From NCBI GenBank assembly GCA_028280615.1, contig JANQLK010000052.1, forward strand, positions 150,734 to 214,733: 64,000 bases of DNA, given 5' to 3'. A model generated the notes under the pieces. The model made no database searches, was not told the origin of the DNA, and was given only the letters and a program-made list of their open reading frames with translations. A program made the translations under genes and the position numbers. Below are positions 25,669-37,625 of this stretch, in pieces. The stretch comes from Woeseiaceae bacterium (GTDB lineage: Bacteria; Pseudomonadota; Gammaproteobacteria; Steroidobacterales; Woeseiaceae). The first letter of the stretch is position 1. Every line of letters begins with the position of its first letter.

Positions 25669-27195
25669 ATGCTCAGATCGGTGAACCGGTGCCTGCCCGT
25701 CGTCGCGCTGCTCGTTGCCGGCGGCTGCGGCGACTCGTCCAGACACGAGGAGATTTCGGCGGTACCGGACGATCCGCCGAACGTCCTGTTCATTGCGGTC
25801 GACGATCTGAACGACTGGATCGAACCGCTCGGCGGCCATCCGCAGGCTTACACGCCTAACCTGAGCGAGTTCGCCGCCGACGGTGTGACGTTCACGCGCG
25901 CGTACACGGCATCGCCGGCCTGCAACCCGTCTCGCATGGCACTCCTGTCGGGCCGGCACACCTACACGACAGGGATGTATTCGAACTATCAGCGCTGGCA
26001 GGAGGTCATGCCGGATGTCGTTACGTTGCCCGCCTACTTCGCGGCCAACGGCTACTGGACCGGCGGCGCCGGCAAGATATTCCACAACAGCCAGCCGGAT
26101 CCCGACTCGTGGGACGAGTACTGGCCGTCGAAAACCAGGCACATGCCCGACTACTACTACCCGTCGCCCGGGGAGACGGTCGGTATGCCAAAGTTCGACG
26201 GCATGTACGGCGACTTCGACTGGTCTCCCATCGACATCCCCGACGAGGAGACGGCCGACTACCGGTCCGTCTCCTGGGCGATCGACCAGCTGGACAAGCC
26301 CCGCGACGAACCGTTTTTCCTGGCGGTCGGCATTTATCGCCCGCACGTGCCGTGGTACGTGCCGCGGGCGTACTTCGACCGCTTTCCGCTCGACGATGTC
26401 CGGTTGCCGGCCATCGCCGAGGACGACAGCGGTGACCTGCCCGGCCGCGCGCTGAACATCGCGGCGCGCGGTGGCGACTACCACCGCCACGTCATCGAAG
26501 CCGGCGTCTGGCAGGAAGCCGTGCAGGGCTACCTGGCGTCGGTGGCCTATGCCGACGCGATGGTCGGCAGGCTGCTCGACGGGCTGGCCGAGAGCGAGCA
26601 CGCGGACAATACGATCGTCATCCTCTGGTCCGACCACGGCTGGCAGCTCGGCGAGAAACAGCACTGGCGCAAGTTCGCGCTGTGGGAGAACGTCGCCCGC
26701 GTCGTCATGATGATGCGTGTCCCCGGGGGCATGTCGCCGGCCTTGCCCGCCGGTACCGCGCCGGGCGACCGTGTCGATCGGATCGTGTCGCTGATTGACA
26801 TCTTTCCGACACTCGTTGAGCTCGCCGGCCTGCCGCCCAGGGAGGACGTCGACGGACGCAGCCTCGTGCCCCTGCTGAATGATCCGGACATGGCATGGGA
26901 CCATCCCGCGATAACGACCTACGACTTCGACGAGTTTTCGATTCGCACCGAGGACTATCGCTACATCCGATACATTGACGGCGGCGAGGAACTGTACGAC
27001 CATCGCACGGATCCCGAGGAGTGGTCCAACCTGTCCGACGATCCGGCCTATGCCCGGACGAAGTCTCGAATGCGGGCGCTGATCCCCGATGCCGTGCCGA
27101 TGGGACCGACGGTCGATCTCATGCCACACCACGTGCCGCCGTTCGAGTCGGCAGAGCACTATCGCGAGTACGTCCGGGATCGCTCGGGCGACTGA
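25669..27195 (+). CDS. Sulfatase (iduronate-2-sulfatase-like), predicted lipoprotein
   Basis: A 508-residue type I sulfatase. The N-terminus has a hydrophobic segment ending VAGGC (Cys20), a probable lipoprotein signal. The formylglycine motif is C85-N-P-S-R89 in SPACNPSRMALLSGRHTYTTGMY, and Asp45/Asp46 in AVDDLND are the expected calcium ligands. The alkaline-phosphatase fold continues to LWSDHGWQLGEKQHW. The DDLNDW, NPSR and DHGWQLGE blocks resemble iduronate-2-sulfatase-type enzymes acting on sulfated polysaccharides, but specificity is unproven. A sulfatase-maturing enzyme is not seen in the window. It follows the S10 peptidase by 10 bases and faces the aldo/keto reductase operon. Confidence 0.92.
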   Translation: MLRSVNRCLPVVALLVAGGCGDSSRHEEISAVPDDPPNVLFIAVDDLNDWIEPLGGHPQAYTPNLSEFAADGVTFTRAYTASPACNPSRMALLSGRHTYTTGMYSNYQRWQEVMPDVVTLPAYFAANGYWTGGAGKIFHNSQPDPDSWDEYWPSKTRHMPDYYYPSPGETVGMPKFDGMYGDFDWSPIDIPDEETADYRSVSWAIDQLDKPRDEPFFLAVGIYRPHVPWYVPRAYFDRFPLDDVRLPAIAEDDSGDLPGRALNIAARGGDYHRHVIEAGVWQEAVQGYLASVAYADAMVGRLLDGLAESEHADNTIVILWSDHGWQLGEKQHWRKFALWENVARVVMMMRVPGGMSPALPAGTAPGDRVDRIVSLIDIFPTLVELAGLPPREDVDGRSLVPLLNDPDMAWDHPAITTYDFDEFSIRTEDYRYIRYIDGGEELYDHRTDPEEWSNLSDDPAYARTKSRMRALIPDAVPMGPTVDLMPHHVPPFESAEHYREYVRDRSGD

Positions 27196-27214
27196 CCGCC
27201 AGGCGCCGATCGTC

Positions 27215-28216
<1,002 letters not shown>

Positions 28217-28240
28217 GCCGGTCTCTCCGGGCGGCCGCGA

Positions 28241-29014
28241 TCAGCGCGCAGTATAGCCGGCGTCGACCGGCACGATGGCGCCGGTCATGTAGCTCGCCGC
28301 GTCGGAGGCCAGGAATGCGACGACGCGGGCGATTTCCTCGGGCTCGGCGAGCCGCTTCATCGGTATCGTCTCGTCCGCGAGCTTCTGAAGATCTTCGGGC
28401 GAGGGCGGTGCGTCGCGGCCGAACGACAGCATCGGCGTATTGACCTCGCCGGGCGCGACGGCGTTCACGCGGATGCCGTCCCCGACGTGGTCGAGCGCCA
28501 TCGAGCGCGTGAGCTGGTGGACTGCGCCTTTCGTAGCGCAGTAGGCGAGCACGCCGGCCGCACCGACGTCGCCCCAGATCGAGCCGAAGTTGACGATGGC
28601 GCCGCTTCCCTGTGTCCGCATGACTTCGACTGCGGCGCGGCACAGGTAGAACACGCCCGCGACGTTCACGTCGAAGATGCGCTGCCAGTCCTCGTCGCTC
28701 GTGCCCGGCCCGTCCGCACGCACGATGATGCCGGCGGCGTTGACGAGTACGTCGAGCCGGCCGTGTCGCTCCACGGCCGTGTCGACGGCCTGCTGGCAGA
28801 ACGCGGCGTCGCTGACGTCACCGACGACCGCCGGTCCGGCATCGATATCGGCAGCCACCTTGGCGGCGAGGTCCGCATTCCGGTCAACGACGACGACGTT
28901 AGCGCCGCCCGCTGAGAGTTCCCGGGCCGTCGCGGCGCCCATGCCGGACGCCGCGCCCGTCACGACCGCGACCTTGCCCGTGAAATCGAGCGGCGGCAGC
29001 TTGCCGGCAATCAT
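28241..29014 (-). CDS. Short-chain dehydrogenase/reductase
   Basis: A 257-residue classical SDR. The Rossmann nucleotide-binding motif TGAASGMGAA lies near residues 19-28, an NAAG-type motif in LVNAAGIIV, the catalytic Ser in NFGSIWG and the YxxxK pair in YCATKGAVHQ. An Asp-containing stretch after beta-2 (VVVDRNAD) favours NAD(H). The substrate is unknown; the operon context with aldo/keto reductase and a LamG protein suggests carbohydrate or hydroxy-acid oxidation. Confidence 0.93.
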   Translation of the reverse strand: MIAGKLPPLDFTGKVAVVTGAASGMGAATARELSAGGANVVVVDRNADLAAKVAADIDAGPAVVGDVSDAAFCQQAVDTAVERHGRLDVLVNAAGIIVRADGPGTSDEDWQRIFDVNVAGVFYLCRAAVEVMRTQGSGAIVNFGSIWGDVGAAGVLAYCATKGAVHQLTRSMALDHVGDGIRVNAVAPGEVNTPMLSFGRDAPPSPEDLQKLADETIPMKRLAEPEEIARVVAFLASDAASYMTGAIVPVDAGYTAR

Positions 29015-29075
29015 GGCGGCGCGACCTCAGGCACCGGCCTTGACGCGCTCGAGGCAGGCTACGGCGGATCGGAGG

Positions 29076-31145
29076 TTAAGGCGCATCGATCACTCCTGAC
29101 AGGCGGATTCGGGTCCGGCTCGCGGCTGCATGCTCGAGCCATACGACAAGGTGTGTGCCATCGAGCGTATGCACGTAACCGTAGCGGAATTGCTCGCCGC
29201 GTGGCACCTTCACGCCGTCGATCTCGGCCGACACGGCGGCGTCGCCCCAGTTCTCGATGAGCATGGGGACGTTCTGAAGCGGCGAGGCGTCGCTTGCATC
29301 GAAGCGTACGTCCAGTTCACTGCCGTCGCCGCGGCGCGCGAACCGGAACGCGCGCTCGGCGCGGTCGAAGCCCAGGCTCTCGAATGCGGTGCCCGTCACC
29401 GAAGCGGCCGGTGCTCTCGACCAGGCGCGGGCGACGGCGACGAGATCCTCAAACGATCGCTCGGTCATGCCGTACAGCGAGCGAATCTCGCTCACGCCTT
29501 CGCGGTTCGTGATCGGCGGTTCGGAGATCGGAAAGCCTAAGAAACTCGTCGCGCGATCGGGCGCCTGCGCCGTGCGGCCGTCGGACCAGAGCTTGCCGAC
29601 GGGCCAGTGGCTGCTCGAGCCGGGCCGCTCGAGCGAGCGCTCGTCGAGGTCCCAGAGGTAGGTCATGCGGTTGCCGGGCTCGAACACGATGAACGGCTTC
29701 TGTTCGGACTTCACGTGATGCATCTGGATGACGAGGTCGTCCGGAAATCCGGTACGGTTTCGCGAGGCTTCGGCCGTGTAGGCCAGCGTGTCGGTTTCGC
29801 CGTCGAGGTTGCCGACCGTAGCGTACACGGCCTCGATGAGGTCGCCCTGCACCTGGCCAGGATGCAGCAGCGGGATCGACTCCTGGAACTGCACGGGCTC
29901 GCCCAGCGTTCCGGTTTTCCAGGTAACTCGGCGGATGCCCATGGCATCCGGGTAGAACGTGTAGTACTCGTCGACCCAGGCGCCCATCCCGGAGCGCTCG
30001 TCCACGTTCATGCGCCGATCGTGCACATCGACAGGGGCATACCGCCAGTGCACGACGACCCGCGCGTCGTGGTTCTCGATGACGCGCACCTGCGAGTAAC
30101 GGTTGTACTTGTCGTTCATGTGCTCCCAGGTGTAGTCGTCGTCGTAGCCCTCGACGCTCTGGTCGGCCATCCACAGGCCGTTGCCCGTGACCCAGGCGGG
30201 CGAATACTGCGTGCCGCGCCAGAACACGACGCGCGCAGGCGTCGTGTCGAAGCGCACGACGATATCGGCGTGGTCGCCGACGCGCGACAGCGCATCCCAC
30301 TCCGGGTGGTACTCGAGCGTCGTCTGGTAGGCGCCGAAACGACCCGGGCCCTCGGGCCCCGACGGCATGACGCGGGGCTCGATGGGCGGCTCGCCGGGCG
30401 CGTGAGCCCGGGCAAGCGCACGAATCTCACGGTCCGCGATCGGCGAGTCGAAGATGCTGACCTCGTCGAGCACGCCGTCGAGCGACATGTAGCCCGGGCG
30501 GCTGCCCTCGTAGCGGTGATAGCCCGCCGGTCGAACCGGCACGCGGGTCGCGCCGATCACGAGGTCCAGCTCGCCGGCCTGCAGCAGGCGGTCGTTCGGG
30601 TTGCGGCCGCCCTGGTTGTTGACCTCAGGCATCGCGGCAACGGCTACGCGCCTGCCGTCGACGAACACCGCGAGTCCCGATGCCGGGTCGAAACGCGCCG
30701 CGACGTGAGTCCAGCGCCGGTGCTCCAGCAGGTAGTCATTGCTCGCCGCAACGAGTTCGCGGCCGTTCGTCACGGCCTTGAGCGTCAGAGCGCCGCGCGG
30801 CGTGACATCGAAGCTGAAGCCACGAAGCTCGTCGCGGCCCTGATTGACGATCGGCACCTGGCCCCAGGGATACGCGGCGACGGCAAGCCAGCCCGCGATC
30901 GTGAAGCCGTCGGCGAGGGCGGGAACGGCCTCGCGCTCGCGCCTGAGCACGGTCGTGTAGCCGTCGAAAAACACGCCTTTGCCTCGAACGCCTTCCACGA
31001 AGCGATGATTGCCCGTGAGTTCCTCCTCCGGCTCGTCAAAGCTCCAGTGCACGGCGGGTTCGGCCGCTGTCGCATTCGTCCACGTCGCCCCGAGCAACGG
31101 CAGCAGGACCGCCGCTCTGACGAGGCAGACGCCTCGGGACCGCAT
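29076..31145 (-). CDS. Secreted LamG/concanavalin-like domain protein
   Basis: A 689-residue exported protein (signal peptide ending ATAAEP; start at 31145 one base after the preceding gene's stop). Residues about 25-250 form a LamG-type jelly roll (VHWSFDEPEEE, GFTIAGWLAV, RRWTHVAARFD, GVLDEVSIFDSPIADREI), which usually binds carbohydrate. The remaining 430 residues are a beta-rich, Trp/Tyr-rich region without a motif I recognise (EYHPEWDALSRVGDHADIVV ... YYTFYPDAMGIRRVTWKTGT). It may be a glycan-active enzyme or binding protein. The tight coupling to the amidohydrolase suggests they act on the same substrate. Confidence 0.8.
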   Translation of the reverse strand: MRSRGVCLVRAAVLLPLLGATWTNATAAEPAVHWSFDEPEEELTGNHRFVEGVRGKGVFFDGYTTVLRREREAVPALADGFTIAGWLAVAAYPWGQVPIVNQGRDELRGFSFDVTPRGALTLKAVTNGRELVAASNDYLLEHRRWTHVAARFDPASGLAVFVDGRRVAVAAMPEVNNQGGRNPNDRLLQAGELDLVIGATRVPVRPAGYHRYEGSRPGYMSLDGVLDEVSIFDSPIADREIRALARAHAPGEPPIEPRVMPSGPEGPGRFGAYQTTLEYHPEWDALSRVGDHADIVVRFDTTPARVVFWRGTQYSPAWVTGNGLWMADQSVEGYDDDYTWEHMNDKYNRYSQVRVIENHDARVVVHWRYAPVDVHDRRMNVDERSGMGAWVDEYYTFYPDAMGIRRVTWKTGTLGEPVQFQESIPLLHPGQVQGDLIEAVYATVGNLDGETDTLAYTAEASRNRTGFPDDLVIQMHHVKSEQKPFIVFEPGNRMTYLWDLDERSLERPGSSSHWPVGKLWSDGRTAQAPDRATSFLGFPISEPPITNREGVSEIRSLYGMTERSFEDLVAVARAWSRAPAASVTGTAFESLGFDRAERAFRFARRGDGSELDVRFDASDASPLQNVPMLIENWGDAAVSAEIDGVKVPRGEQFRYGYVHTLDGTHLVVWLEHAAASRTRIRLSGVIDAP

Positions 31146-31146
31146 C

Positions 31147-32805
<1,659 letters not shown>

Positions 32806-32865
32806 GTGGCACCTCCAGTGCTGTTTGTCACGTCCCCCGCCGAGGCGGATGCACGGTTCAAGGGC

Positions 32866-34512
32866 TTAGCGTTCGTCGAACGTCCACTCCGCGAGCAGAC
32901 GCGTATTCGGGTCGAGCAGGATACGGACCGGTTCGGTCGGCACGTCGACTTCGAGGCTCGCACCCTCCGCCGTGAGCGGCATCGACACGATATCGGGCAC
33001 GGGGCTGTCGGCGAAGTACACGGCGGCCTCAAGCGTCAGCTCGGGCGTACCGTCCACGTGACCGCGGCGCTCGAGGTCGATGCGAACCTTGCCGTTCGAA
33101 TAACGCCAGCCGCCGTCGAGCGTTACGACGCTGCCGGTCCTGAGCCAGTAGTCGAAATAGTCGCCCAGCTCGCAGCCGCAGGCCGTTTCCATCACGCGCT
33201 GGAAGTCTTCGGTCGTCGCGGTCGAGTTGCGGTACTTCCGATAGTAGTCCTGGATGCCCCGCCACCAGACATCGTCGCCGACCAGCATCCTCAACATGTG
33301 CAGTATCCAGGCGCCCTTCTGGTAGATCTGGCGCGTCGTGACATTAGCCATGTCCTGAAGATCGGCGTGCCGGACCCGGTAATCCGGGTTCTCGGCCGAG
33401 AATTCGAAAGCCTGCTTGCGAGCGTCTTCCATGTACCGCGCGAAGTCGGCCTGGCCGTTGGCATGTTCGAAATACAGGTAGGTGAAGTAGGTCGTGAAAC
33501 CCTCGCTGAGCCAGACGTCATCCCACGTGGCCTCGGTCACCGAATTGCCGAACCAGTGGTGGGCGACCTCGTGCACGATCACGGTCTGCCAGCGTCGCGT
33601 GCGCTGCCCCGTGACCGACTTGTCTCCGTACAGTATCGCCGACGCCGCTTCCATGCCGCCGCCGACGCTGTTCGACTGGACGTTGGCGAGCTTCTCGTAT
33701 TCGAAAGGGCCGACGTAGGACGAGTAAAACGCAAGCGCCTCCTTGGTGGGCACGGCGAAGTCGTAGAAGCCAGCCTCCCGGTCCTGGCGGTAGACCCAGG
33801 TCTCGATCGGTTTGTGGTCGAACTCGCCGACGCGCTGCACGGCGAACTCGGCGGCGCCGACAACGTACAGCCACGGAGAAACGGGCACCGACTGCTTCCA
33901 GTGGGTCAGCGTGCGGCCCGAATCGAGGTTGCTGCGTTCCACCTGCAGGCCGTTGGAGATGACCTGAAGTCGGCTCGGCGCCGTGACCAGGAACTCCGAC
34001 GTCGCCTTGTCGGCAATGTGGTCAACCGTCGCCAACCAGTGCCGCGCCTTGTTCGGCCAGTTGTCACTGAAATAGGTTCGGTCACCGTGCTTGTTCGGCC
34101 CGATGACGAGCCCGGCGTCGGGGACACCGCTGTAGCGGAGCGTGACCGACAGCCGGCCATCGGCCGCGTCAGCGGCAGGCACGTCGATGCGCAGCACATC
34201 GTCATCGTGGTAGTACAGGAGCGCCTCGCCGTCCCGCGTCACGGAGGCGACCTCCATGCCGCGGCCATCGCGTTCGCTGCTCCGTTTGACGAGATCGAGA
34301 GCCAGTTCGTTTACGTTCGCGTCCAGGATTCTCACGTCGACCCTCGCCTGCATATCGATGGCGTCGCGGTCGTCGGACAGGACGAGTTCGAAGCGGTAGT
34401 GCTCGACGTCGATGCGATCGTTGACGGGGTAAGGGTCGGCGGAAACGCTGCGGACGAGCAGCAGCAGTGTCAGAGCACTTAATTGTTGCCGGGTCGTGCC
34501 GCTTGCTGTCAT
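32866..34512 (-). CDS. M1-family aminopeptidase, secreted
   Basis: A 548-residue zinc aminopeptidase with a signal peptide (ending SVSADP). The gluzincin motif H314-E-V-A-H318 followed by Glu337 18 residues later (WLSEGFTTYF) binds zinc, and the exopeptidase motif GGGMEA (about 284-289) binds the substrate amino terminus. It lacks the long C-terminal helical domain of PepN (about 870 residues), like cold-active or LTA4H-related short M1 enzymes. First gene of a five-gene operon. Its start is 26 bases from the AT-rich palindrome at 34538-34553, which it shares with the divergent HdeD-like gene. Confidence 0.93.
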   Translation of the reverse strand: MTASGTTRQQLSALTLLLLVRSVSADPYPVNDRIDVEHYRFELVLSDDRDAIDMQARVDVRILDANVNELALDLVKRSSERDGRGMEVASVTRDGEALLYYHDDDVLRIDVPAADAADGRLSVTLRYSGVPDAGLVIGPNKHGDRTYFSDNWPNKARHWLATVDHIADKATSEFLVTAPSRLQVISNGLQVERSNLDSGRTLTHWKQSVPVSPWLYVVGAAEFAVQRVGEFDHKPIETWVYRQDREAGFYDFAVPTKEALAFYSSYVGPFEYEKLANVQSNSVGGGMEAASAILYGDKSVTGQRTRRWQTVIVHEVAHHWFGNSVTEATWDDVWLSEGFTTYFTYLYFEHANGQADFARYMEDARKQAFEFSAENPDYRVRHADLQDMANVTTRQIYQKGAWILHMLRMLVGDDVWWRGIQDYYRKYRNSTATTEDFQRVMETACGCELGDYFDYWLRTGSVVTLDGGWRYSNGKVRIDLERRGHVDGTPELTLEAAVYFADSPVPDIVSMPLTAEGASLEVDVPTEPVRILLDPNTRLLAEWTFDER

Positions 34513-34537
34513 CGCGATCGGCTGTGCTGCGGAAAGA

Positions 34538-34553
34538 ATAATATATTATATAC
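34538..34553. promoter_or_regulatory. AT-rich palindromic element in the divergent M1 peptidase / HdeD region
   Basis: ATAATATATTATATAC is the exact 16/16 reverse complement of the element at 12887-12902. It is 26 bases from the M1 start and 114 from the HdeD-like start, the latter similar in spacing and orientation to the DapA operon copy. Confidence 0.5.
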
Positions 34554-34666
34554 GATGTGACCCGTCCGGGCACTGCACTCGCGCGTTCTCCAACCCGTTT
34601 TTTCGGCTACGCGCCCGGCGCGGCGCGCGATACACTGGGCGACGCGACCGATGGCAGGGACATCCG

Positions 34667-35230
34667 ATGCAGCGCGATAACAAGGAGCTCGAATCGCTGT
34701 TTCAGAAGCGGCTCAAGTCAAACGCCGGCACGACGATGTGGATCGGTGCGCTGATTGTCGTGGTCGGGCTCGTGTCGCTTTCGTCGCCGGTCCTGGTCGG
34801 CGTGTCGATCGGCATACTCGTCGGCGTGGTGCTGCTGATCAGCGGCGCGGGCCAGCTGTACTTCGCGTACCGGTCCGGGGCCGGCATCTGGGCCTGGATC
34901 GTCGGCCTGCTGACGCTCGTCGCGGGCGGTTACATGGCGGCCAACGCCGCCGTCGCCGCTGCGACACTGACCATCGCGCTGACCATTTACCTGCTCGTGG
35001 CAGGCTCCGCCGATGTCTTGTTCGCCCTGCAGCTTCGGCCTTTCGGCGCCTGGAAGTTCGTGCTGGCAACCGGCGTGCTGTCCGTCGCGCTCGGACTCCT
35101 GGTCTGGTTCCAGTACCCGCTGTCAGGACCGTTCGCGATCGGCGTCATCCTCGGCATCAAGCTGCTCGCCAGCGGTTTCCTGCTGATCTACCTGGGCACC
35201 GCGGCGCGTCGGCTCGCCCGCTCCGCCTGA
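34667..35230 (+). CDS. HdeD-family (DUF308) inner-membrane protein
   Basis: A 187-residue protein with about six transmembrane helices (WIGALIVVVGLVSLSSP, GVSIGILVGVVLLISGAG, WIVGLLTLVAGGYMAA and so on) after a short charged N-terminus (MQRDNKELESLFQKR). The repeated small-residue-rich helices and GxxLLISGxxQLYFA pattern match HdeD/DUF308, known in E. coli as an acid-resistance membrane protein of unclear mechanism. ATG at 34667 is chosen because AGGGA lies about 7 bases upstream and the protein begins at the charged segment. Divergent from the M1 peptidase. Confidence 0.85.
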   Translation: MQRDNKELESLFQKRLKSNAGTTMWIGALIVVVGLVSLSSPVLVGVSIGILVGVVLLISGAGQLYFAYRSGAGIWAWIVGLLTLVAGGYMAANAAVAAATLTIALTIYLLVAGSADVLFALQLRPFGAWKFVLATGVLSVALGLLVWFQYPLSGPFAIGVILGIKLLASGFLLIYLGTAARRLARSA

Positions 35231-35254
35231 AAACTCGCAACGTCGCCATGTGCG

Positions 35255-35260
35255 TATAAT
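35255..35260 (+). promoter_or_regulatory. Candidate -10 box for the DegT aminotransferase pair
   Basis: A perfect TATAAT stands in otherwise GC-rich DNA, 51 bases before the first aminotransferase start and 24 bases after the HdeD stop. No convincing -35 hexamer is seen at 17 bases. Confidence 0.45.
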
Positions 35261-35310
35261 CCGGCGTTGGGCAGCGGTCATCGTGAACCGGGAAAACGGC
35301 AAGCAAAGCT

Positions 35311-36420
35311 ATGAAATTCATCGATCTCGACGCGCAGTACCGGCAGTTGAAGCCACGAATCGACGAACGCATCCACGCGGTGCTCGACCACGGTCAATAC
35401 GTCCTCGGTCCGGAGGTGCGCGAGCTGGAGAGCAGACTCGCGGAGTACGTCGGCGTGAAACACGTCATCGGCTGCGCAAACGGCACGGACGCGCTCACCC
35501 TGTCGCTCATGGCGCTCGGTATCGGTCCCGGGGATGGCGTGTTCGTGCCGAGCTTTACCTTTTTCGCCACGGCAGAATCCGTGCGCCTCGTGGGAGCAAC
35601 GCCGATCTTCGTGGACATCGACGAGGCGACCTACAACATCGACTGCGACGCGCTGGAGGAAGCGATCCACTGCCACGACACGGCTGGCGAACTCAGGCTT
35701 CGCGGTGTCATCCCCGTCGATTTGTTCGGCCTGCCGGCTGACTACGGCAGGATCGATGAGATCGCCGCGCGGCACGAACTGTTCGTACTCGAAGACGGTG
35801 CGCAGGGATTCGGCGCGACGTTCGACGGCAAACGCGTGTGCGCATTCGGCGACATCGCGACGACGAGTTTCTTTCCGGCGAAGCCGCTCGGCTGCTACGG
35901 GGACGGCGGCGCGGTCTTCACCAATGACGACGCGCTGGCCGAAAAGCTGCGCTCGTTACACGTCCACGGCCAGTCCGTGGACAAGTACGAGAACCAGTAC
36001 ATCGGTCTGAACAGCCGCCTGGATTCGATTCAGGCCGCGGTTCTCCTGGAGAAGCTGGCCGTGTTCGACGACGAGCTGGAGAGGCGCAACAAGGCGGCAG
36101 CCGCCTACTCGGAGCGTCTGGCGGACGACTTCGTCGTGCCCGTCGTTCCCGACGGGTATACCTGCTGCTGGGCCCAATACACGATCCGGGCCAGGGACGG
36201 CGAGCGCGCCGACTTCCAGGAGCGCCTCAAGGAGGCCGGCATACCGTCTGCGGTCTACTACCGGATCCCGCTGCATCTGCAGAGCGTCTTTGCGGACTCG
36301 GGATACAAGCCCGGTTCGCTACCTGTGTCGGAGGAGCTCTCGCACAAGGTCTTCAGCCTGCCGATGCACCCGTTTCTTAGCGAAGAAACGATTGACTCGA
36401 TCACGGATGCACTGCGCTAA
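35311..36420 (+). CDS. DegT/DnrJ/EryC1/StrS sugar aminotransferase (WbpE-like)
   Basis: A 369-residue PLP-dependent aminotransferase that adds an amino group to a nucleotide-linked keto-sugar. The Schiff-base Lys is in TSFFPAKPLGCYGDGGA; FIDLDAQYRQLKPRID at the N-terminus, HGQYVLGPEV, CANGTDAL and EDGAQGFGA are strongly like WbpE (UDP-3-oxo-GlcNAcA aminotransferase) of O-antigen synthesis. The start MKFIDLDAQY matches family N-termini. No glycosyltransferase or sugar epimerase genes lie nearby, so the pathway partner is elsewhere. The next aminotransferase starts one base after its stop (TAAAATG), implying coupling. Confidence 0.9.
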   Translation: MKFIDLDAQYRQLKPRIDERIHAVLDHGQYVLGPEVRELESRLAEYVGVKHVIGCANGTDALTLSLMALGIGPGDGVFVPSFTFFATAESVRLVGATPIFVDIDEATYNIDCDALEEAIHCHDTAGELRLRGVIPVDLFGLPADYGRIDEIAARHELFVLEDGAQGFGATFDGKRVCAFGDIATTSFFPAKPLGCYGDGGAVFTNDDALAEKLRSLHVHGQSVDKYENQYIGLNSRLDSIQAAVLLEKLAVFDDELERRNKAAAAYSERLADDFVVPVVPDGYTCCWAQYTIRARDGERADFQERLKEAGIPSAVYYRIPLHLQSVFADSGYKPGSLPVSEELSHKVFSLPMHPFLSEETIDSITDALR

Positions 36421-36421
36421 A

Positions 36422-37606
36422 ATGAAGCTTGCACCTTGGCCACATTTCGCCCGGGACGAAATTGACGCTGCGACGGCCACGCTCACGAGCGGCGCCGTCA
36501 ACTACTGGACAGGAACCGAGGGTCGCCGCTTCGAGGCCGAGTTCGCCGAGTTCCACGGCGTCGCCCACGGTATCGCGCTCGCGAACGGCACCCTGGCGCT
36601 GGAGCTGGCGCTTCGCATGCTCGATCTCGGCCCTGGTGACGAGGTCATCGTCACGCCGCGAAGCTACTTCGCCTCGGCCAGCGCGATCGCCATCGTGGGC
36701 GCCACGCCCGTATTCGTAGATGTCGACCCCAACAGCCAGAACATGGACCCGACCGCCGTGGAGGCGGCGGTGACCGCGCGGACACGCGCGATCCTCGTTG
36801 TGCACCTGGCGGGTTGGCCCGCGAACATGACGAAGATCGTAGCCATTGCAGATACGCACGGGCTCGATATCGTCGAGGACTGCGCCCAGGCGCACGGCGC
36901 CAGGATCGACGGCAGACTGGTCGGCAGTTTCGGCCGTCTCGCCGCGTTTTCGTTTTGTCAGGACAAGATCATGACGACGGGCGGCGAGGGCGGCATGCTG
37001 ATCACTGACGACAGAGACGTCTTCAAGCGCGCGTGGTCGTTCAAGGACCACGGCAAGAGTTTCGACAAACTCACACAGCCGGCACCGTCCCCCGGTTTCC
37101 GCTGGCTGCACGACAGCATAGGCAGCAACTATCGCATGACCGAGTTCCAGGCTGCGATCGGCCGATTGCAACTCAAGAAGCTCGACGCCTGGGTGAGTCG
37201 CCGCAACGCCAACGCCGCGAGACTTGTCGAGCGGCTGTCAGGTCACGCCGCCGTTCGAATCCCGCAGCCGCCCGACGACATCGTGCATGCCTGCTTCAAG
37301 TTCTACGCGTTCGTTCGTCCCGAGGCGCTCGCCCGGGGCTGGGATCGGGACAGGGTCATCGCCGCCCTGTCGGAGGCCGGGGCGCCCGGCTGGTCGGGCA
37401 GCTGTCCCGAGATCTACCGCGAGGCCGCGTTCGCGTCGCTCGGGCAGCCCGAGCTGCCCGTTGCCCATCGACTCGGGGAGACGAGCATCATGTTGCCCGT
37501 GCATCCGACGTTGACTGTCGAGGACATGGACCGGCTTGCCGACGTCGTCATCGCCACGCTCGATAAGGCGTCCGGCGGCTCCGCCGCTGCCGCGGCGGGA
37601 AGTTGA
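36422..37606 (+). CDS. DegT/DnrJ/EryC1/StrS-type sugar aminotransferase
   Basis: A 394-residue second member of the same fold, clearly diverged from its upstream partner. The PLP Lys lies in FSFCQDKIMTTGGEGGML, and the GTLALELALRML and EDCAQAHGA motifs are intact; the N-terminus MKLAPWPHFARDEIDAA is the usual perosamine-synthase-like beginning. The active-site loop FSFCQDK differs from the FFPAK type, so a different sugar is likely. Translation is coupled to the upstream gene. The C-terminal tail is Ala/Gly/Ser-rich. Confidence 0.88.
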   Translation: MKLAPWPHFARDEIDAATATLTSGAVNYWTGTEGRRFEAEFAEFHGVAHGIALANGTLALELALRMLDLGPGDEVIVTPRSYFASASAIAIVGATPVFVDVDPNSQNMDPTAVEAAVTARTRAILVVHLAGWPANMTKIVAIADTHGLDIVEDCAQAHGARIDGRLVGSFGRLAAFSFCQDKIMTTGGEGGMLITDDRDVFKRAWSFKDHGKSFDKLTQPAPSPGFRWLHDSIGSNYRMTEFQAAIGRLQLKKLDAWVSRRNANAARLVERLSGHAAVRIPQPPDDIVHACFKFYAFVRPEALARGWDRDRVIAALSEAGAPGWSGSCPEIYREAAFASLGQPELPVAHRLGETSIMLPVHPTLTVEDMDRLADVVIATLDKASGGSAAAAAGS

Positions 37607-37625
37607 ACGGACTGCTGACAGACTG

